Below, in pieces: positions 60,380 to 64,000 of a stretch of DNA of 64,000 bases. Source of the stretch: Caenorhabditis elegans (lineage: Eukaryota > Nematoda > Chromadorea > Rhabditida > Rhabditidae); the NCBI RefSeq assembly GCF_000002985.6, contig NC_003284.9, forward strand, positions 2,108,001-2,172,000. The letters are read 5' to 3'. The translations under genes were made by a program, and so were the position numbers. The notes beneath the pieces were generated by a model. It ran no database searches. It was given only the letters and a program-made list of their open reading frames with translations, and was not told where the DNA came from. Within the stretch, counting starts at the first letter, position 1. Each line of letters begins with the position of its first letter.

Positions 60380-62275
60380 TTTCCCGATGTATCGCTACAT
60401 TTGCTGCAGGTCGGGATGACAGCATCGTTGATGCGGGCGAAGTAGACGGGAACTAAGGAGGAGTGGCCACATCTGAGTCTAGCGAGCTCCTTTCTTGTCT
60501 CTCTGGGGAGAAACTTCTCGTCGGCGGAGATGGGCAGGTCCCAATGAGCTTGTTCGCAGCCTTGTTGTTCAGGAAGGTGCTTACGAAATTTCTGTGATTC
60601 GCCTTCTGAAGTGTTTTGGTTCCTTGTAGGGGATCAGGTCATTTGTCGGTTCGGCTGTTGGGGTAGTTCAGCGGCGGTTCCCTGGGCAGACCATAATTGA
60701 TCTTTCGACCGGTCTCTTGCCGTTCAGACGTCCTGTGATGGTGTTTAGAGCTTCAATGATTGCTGTGGTGGTGGAGTGCAGTTTCTTGAAGCCGTGCTGG
60801 TGCGGCGGGGATTCGATGTGTCGCAGAACTCTCTTCAGTATTAGTCTCTCTAGAACTTTGGCAAGCGGTGAGATCAACGAGATGGGGCGGAAGTTAGCGG
60901 CAAGTGACGTGTCCTTTCCGGGCTCGGGCAGCATGATTACGTGCGCGGCTTTCCAGGCGTCCGGTCGATAGTTCAGTTCTACGGAGAGGTTGTAGCTTCT
61001 GATGCTCGCTTCGATCAGTTCTCCGAACAATTTCCAGTTCGCTTTCGCAAAGTTTCTGATGTTACGTTTTGGTTTGGGCAGAAGCGTCTCGTCCGGTTTT
61101 TGTACAGAAATTTCGATAGCACGGTGGTCGGAGCCACGTTGCTCCAAAGTTCTCCATGTGGCTTTACTTGATAGATCTGCCGAGGCCAATAAGATTCATG
61201 GGGACGTGAGTGTCCCATTTCTAGCTCTGGTGTAGGAGTCGTCGTTCATAGGCACCATGCCCGAGAACTCGATAGTGTCTGCAATTGCCGCTCCCCTGTT
61301 ACACTGAATGTTGCTGAACCAGAGATCATCATGAGCGTTAAAGTCTCCGAGGATGAGGTGGTTGTTGTGCGATCCGTTTGAGAGCAGAGTTGCAATCTGA
61401 GGCATAACCTCCGGTAGAGAAGATCCCGAGGATGGTGGTGGTATGTAGATGTTGGTAATCCTCATTCCTCCGTTTAGCACTACTTCCAGCAGTTCCAATC
61501 CAAGGCTATTCGTAGCGGTACTCTTTCCGTACGAGGGGCATGACCATCTGATCTTAGGCGGTCCTGGATTGACTTCAATGTCGCCATGTGAAGTGTGGAG
61601 TAGTCCTTTCAAAAAGCGTGTGTGTCTGAGGGAATAGTTGGTCAATGGCGGGAGTTCCCTCCTCTCCGCGCCTTAGCCGAAAAAACTGGTTGTGGTCTCT
61701 CTGAGATCCACGAAACTCCCACAGATGTGTATCTGTGGTGTTTGAGGTAGCAAGGAAGTTGGCTTCTTCCGCTTGAGTTGCGTAGAAGGCAGATTGCATT
61801 CCAATCCATACTTACAGTCAAAAGTGTTGTTGTTGTTATTGATGCAATGCATCGCGTTGCTGGAGGTGGAAAATATAACTGCTCCGGATCCTTCTCCATC
61901 GAAGGGAAGGTAGGGGAGCCCAAGGGATTTGGTCGCCTCTACCTGCTTCTTCCATAGTTTCCGGCTTCTAGTGGCTTTTTCGTATTTGAGCAAGTGGCTC
62001 ACGCCATCCTCGGTGTCTTTGCAATTCCACCTCCTATTTTGCTGTATCCAGAAATCCAGAAGTCCAGAAGTGTCGAGCACTTACATCTACGCCCGAGCTC
62101 CATTCTGGTCGATCTCGGGAGCGACGGTTCTTCAGTTTTAACTTTCAGGGCTTTCTTGGATATCACTTTGTTTTCTGGATGGTCTTTCAGTAACTTTGTT
62201 ACGAACAGAGTATGGTTTCTTGCCGCAGCAGCTTCTTCACTTCACCGCATCCTTTCGAGTCTCATTTGAATATCA
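60380..62275 (-). mobile_element. Decayed non-LTR retrotransposon with 2A-like motif, endonuclease and partial RT
   Basis: Read on the minus strand. 62080-61673 is a frame of unknown N-terminal protein ending in a stop. In the same frame, after a new ATG at 61645, comes a leucine-containing stretch and GDIEVNPGP (61585-61559). 61520-61196 is an endonuclease fragment with ITNIYIPPPSSG and LILGDFNAHDDLW. 61189-60668 gives the end of the endonuclease (GSDHRAI) and the start of RT (AANFRPISLISPLAKVLERL, HQHGFKKLHSTTTAI). 60600-60380 carries a C-terminal tail (PRETRKELARLRCGH, PTCSKC). The first part of the endonuclease and most of the RT palm are deleted and frames are broken, so it cannot be active. 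The arrangement resembles the Ingi/Vingi/L1Tc group; that is inference. Confidence 0.72.
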
Positions 62276-62384
62276 ACCGGTAGATTTAGAGGCGGGTTCC
62301 TTGGGGGATTACCCCTGCATTTTTCTTCTAGTTTTTAGGTTGGAATTGTGATAGGTTGGGAACTTTCAGAATAGCCAAATAGCC

Positions 62385-62585
62385 ATAATGTCAACATTTG
62401 CGCTTCATTGTAGACGTGTTCAATGCTCAAGTCTGTCGTGAGCCTACAGCAGATTCTGAGTGCATTTCTGTATTGTCTCTCTAAACTCTCCAGTCTTGAT
62501 TTACATGCCAGTTGGCTTCAGGCTGGTGATCCGTACAGAGCGATAGGATTATGGAGTGGCTTCACTGCTTGTAGGAGTTGATTGT
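62385..62585 (-). mobile_element. Second non-LTR RT fragment (C-terminal thumb region)
   Basis: On the minus strand: PLHNPIALYGSPA, one stop, then SRLESLERQYRNALRICC and SIEHVYNEAQMLTL. This matches the post-palm region of non-LTR RTs (LYG...L..LE..Q..ALR......P...L..E). It lies immediately upstream of the N-terminal part of the element at 60380-62275, so it belongs to another copy or a rearrangement. Confidence 0.55.
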
Positions 62586-62589
62586 GCCC

Positions 62590-63990
62590 CATTCTTCCAC
62601 CCCCCACTGTCCGAGACTTAGGTCCTATTACAGATTGTAAGCTAAACTTTGAACCCCATATTTGGAAAATTAACTACCAGGTTAGGCTAAACAAATCCTC
62701 AAGACTTTCTCTTTCAACTCTCCCAAGTTTTATAGTGACCTACAGTGCCGGCCATAATTCTATCCTATTTTCGATTTTTGATAAATTTACAAATTTTTCA
62801 AACGAGCACAACTTAAAAACTGGGCATGCTATCGAAAAAAGTTCAACTAATGAAGTATTGTCCATAATTACGTCTACTTGTATTTGACTGTTTAAGTTGT
62901 TTACCAGTGTCATGACAAGAAATACAGCGGCCGACATCTCGTGAGCCCGTTTTTGACAACTTTTACTGATTCGGCCGTATCTCGAAAACTAATGTTTTTC
63001 TGGAAATGTTTTTGAAGTAAAATAATCTTCATACTATTTGCCATCATTTGTTCCTACTCACTTTGTTCTGAAAAATTCAGCAAAAAAGTTAGGGAAGTGC
63101 GAACTAGTCCCTCACTTGGCACTGCTCATGCTCTACAACCAAAAAATCAGGTTACTTACTTCGAATATATTTTTTCGAGCATTTTTCAATAATTACAAAT
63201 GTAAAATCACAATTAAAGTATATTTAAACACGATATCAAGATTCAAGGAAAAAAATCTTCACTTGCGAGAAATGCTCTAGGTGTAGTCGTACACTGTACA
63301 CACACTTCAAGTTTAATCTCTCATAACTTTTTTGCTGAATTTTTCAGAACAAAGTGAGTAGGAACAAATGATGGCAAATAGTATGAAGATTATTTTACTT
63401 CAAAAACATTTCCAGAAAAACATTAGTTTTCGAGATACGCCCGAATCAGTAAAAGTTGTCAAAAACGGGCTCACGAGATGTCGGCCGCTGTATTTCTTGT
63501 CATGACAATGATAAACAACTTAAACAACTGAATACAAGTAGACGTAATTATGGACAATGTTTCTTTAGTTGAACTTTTTTGATAGCATGCCCATTTTGTA
63601 AGTTGTGCTCGTTAGAAAAATTTGTAAATTTATCAAAAATCGAAAATTGGATAGAATTATGGCCGGCACTGTATTTGATACTTGAAAAATCACTGAGAAC
63701 CTTTACCAAGCGCATCCTTCAAAGATGCGATGTTAAATTAACCTCCTACAAAAACATACTGTGTAAATATTAACTACTCTACCAGACAAACGAGAATTAA
63801 AACTCAAGTGAAACTACTATGTAGACTTCTTACTGGTTCTTCACATTTCTCTAATTTAAATCAGTTCGTCAAATTCTCTAATTCTATTGAGCGGTCCATG
63901 ATTCTGGCTATATTTGGAAAATGAGCTTTTTTTTGATGATTGTATATTTTTGAATATACATTATTATTAGACGCTAGGTAGTTGTAAACC
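62590..63990 (+). mobile_element. CR1-like non-LTR RT remnant, interrupted
   Basis: On the plus strand VRDLGPITDCKLNFEPHI (about 62605-62660) is the RT post-palm block VRDLGVxxDSKLxFxxHI. The frame runs to a TA at 62741, is interrupted by a fold-back element, and resumes after the TA at 63672 with LRTFTKRILQRCD and LTSYKNILCKY, the next block of the same RT region. Further in-frame words with stops follow (to about 63920). It is a dead, 5'-truncated remnant. Confidence 0.6.
62743..63671. mobile_element. Tc1-type fold-back (MITE-like) element with 349-bp inverted repeats
   Basis: The left arm (62743-63091) and right arm (63324-63671) are inverted copies with only scattered mismatches; the 232-bp centre is unique. 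Both ends begin CAGTGCCGGCCATAATTCTA, very like the Tc1 terminus CAGTGCTGGCC. A TA dinucleotide flanks each side (62741-62742 and 63672-63673), the Tc1/mariner target duplication. No transposase is encoded, so it must be mobilised in trans if at all. Confidence 0.9.
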
Positions 63991-64000
63991 AGCACCAAGA

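Noticed and set aside
1..64000. X-chromosome dosage compensation recruitment motifs, CRISPR arrays, rRNA genes, bacterial operons
   Set aside because: No TCGCGCAGGGAG-type match, no regularly spaced repeat-spacer array and no rRNA sequence was seen by eye; spliced genes exclude a bacterial source.

Overview
The window is nematode genomic DNA and almost certainly Caenorhabditis. Introns are short (about 45-60 bp), AT-rich and end in TTTTCAG-type acceptors. Several start codons sit directly behind an acceptor, as expected for spliced-leader trans-splicing. The spacers carry typical worm palindromic repeats. The gene set and order (SMSr, rml-2, swip-10, gpa-5, an OATP transporter, then a pdf-2 neuropeptide gene) match what I recall of the C. 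elegans X chromosome around F53B1 and F48B9. Hand-spliced lengths of 483 aa (SMSr), 486 aa (swip-10) and 385 aa (gpa-5) agree with remembered C. elegans lengths, so this may be C. elegans itself. No database search was possible.

Layout. 1-22.2 kb is gene-dense: SMSr on + (982-3157), then four minus-strand genes: rml-2 (3778-5084), swip-10 (6728-10155), gpa-5 (10894-13061) and an OATP transporter with two alternative 5' ends (16111-22189). 22.2-36.6 kb is a 14-kb AT-rich stretch without a recognisable gene, dotted with copies of one palindromic MITE-like family. A cuticle collagen (36655-37645, minus) and a paired-domain-only factor (39614-41252, minus) follow, then a second 14-kb gene-poor stretch. 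pdf-2 (55384-55767, +) encodes a PDF-type neuropeptide. A short S1-protease-like gene (57109-57914, +) has its last exon inside a repeat. 59.2-64 kb is a graveyard of non-LTR retrotransposons: an RT fragment with FSDD, a decayed minus-strand element with a 2A-like GDIEVNPGP motif before its endonuclease, an extra RT C-terminal piece, and a CR1-like RT remnant split at a TA by a 929-bp Tc1-type fold-back element.

The genes are not an operon. The spacing is wide and the functions differ: sphingolipid synthesis (SMSr), dTDP-sugar synthesis used for cuticle (rml-2), glial metallo-beta-lactamase-fold protein (swip-10), chemosensory G alpha (gpa-5), organic-anion uptake (OATP), cuticle (collagen), transcription (paired), peptide signalling (pdf-2). 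The least ordinary observations are the 2A-like motif in a nematode non-LTR element, the frame-compatible TA insertion of the fold-back element, the repeat-derived last exon of the S1-like gene, the 26-residue extra exon and altered P-loop of gpa-5, and a GC-AG intron in swip-10.
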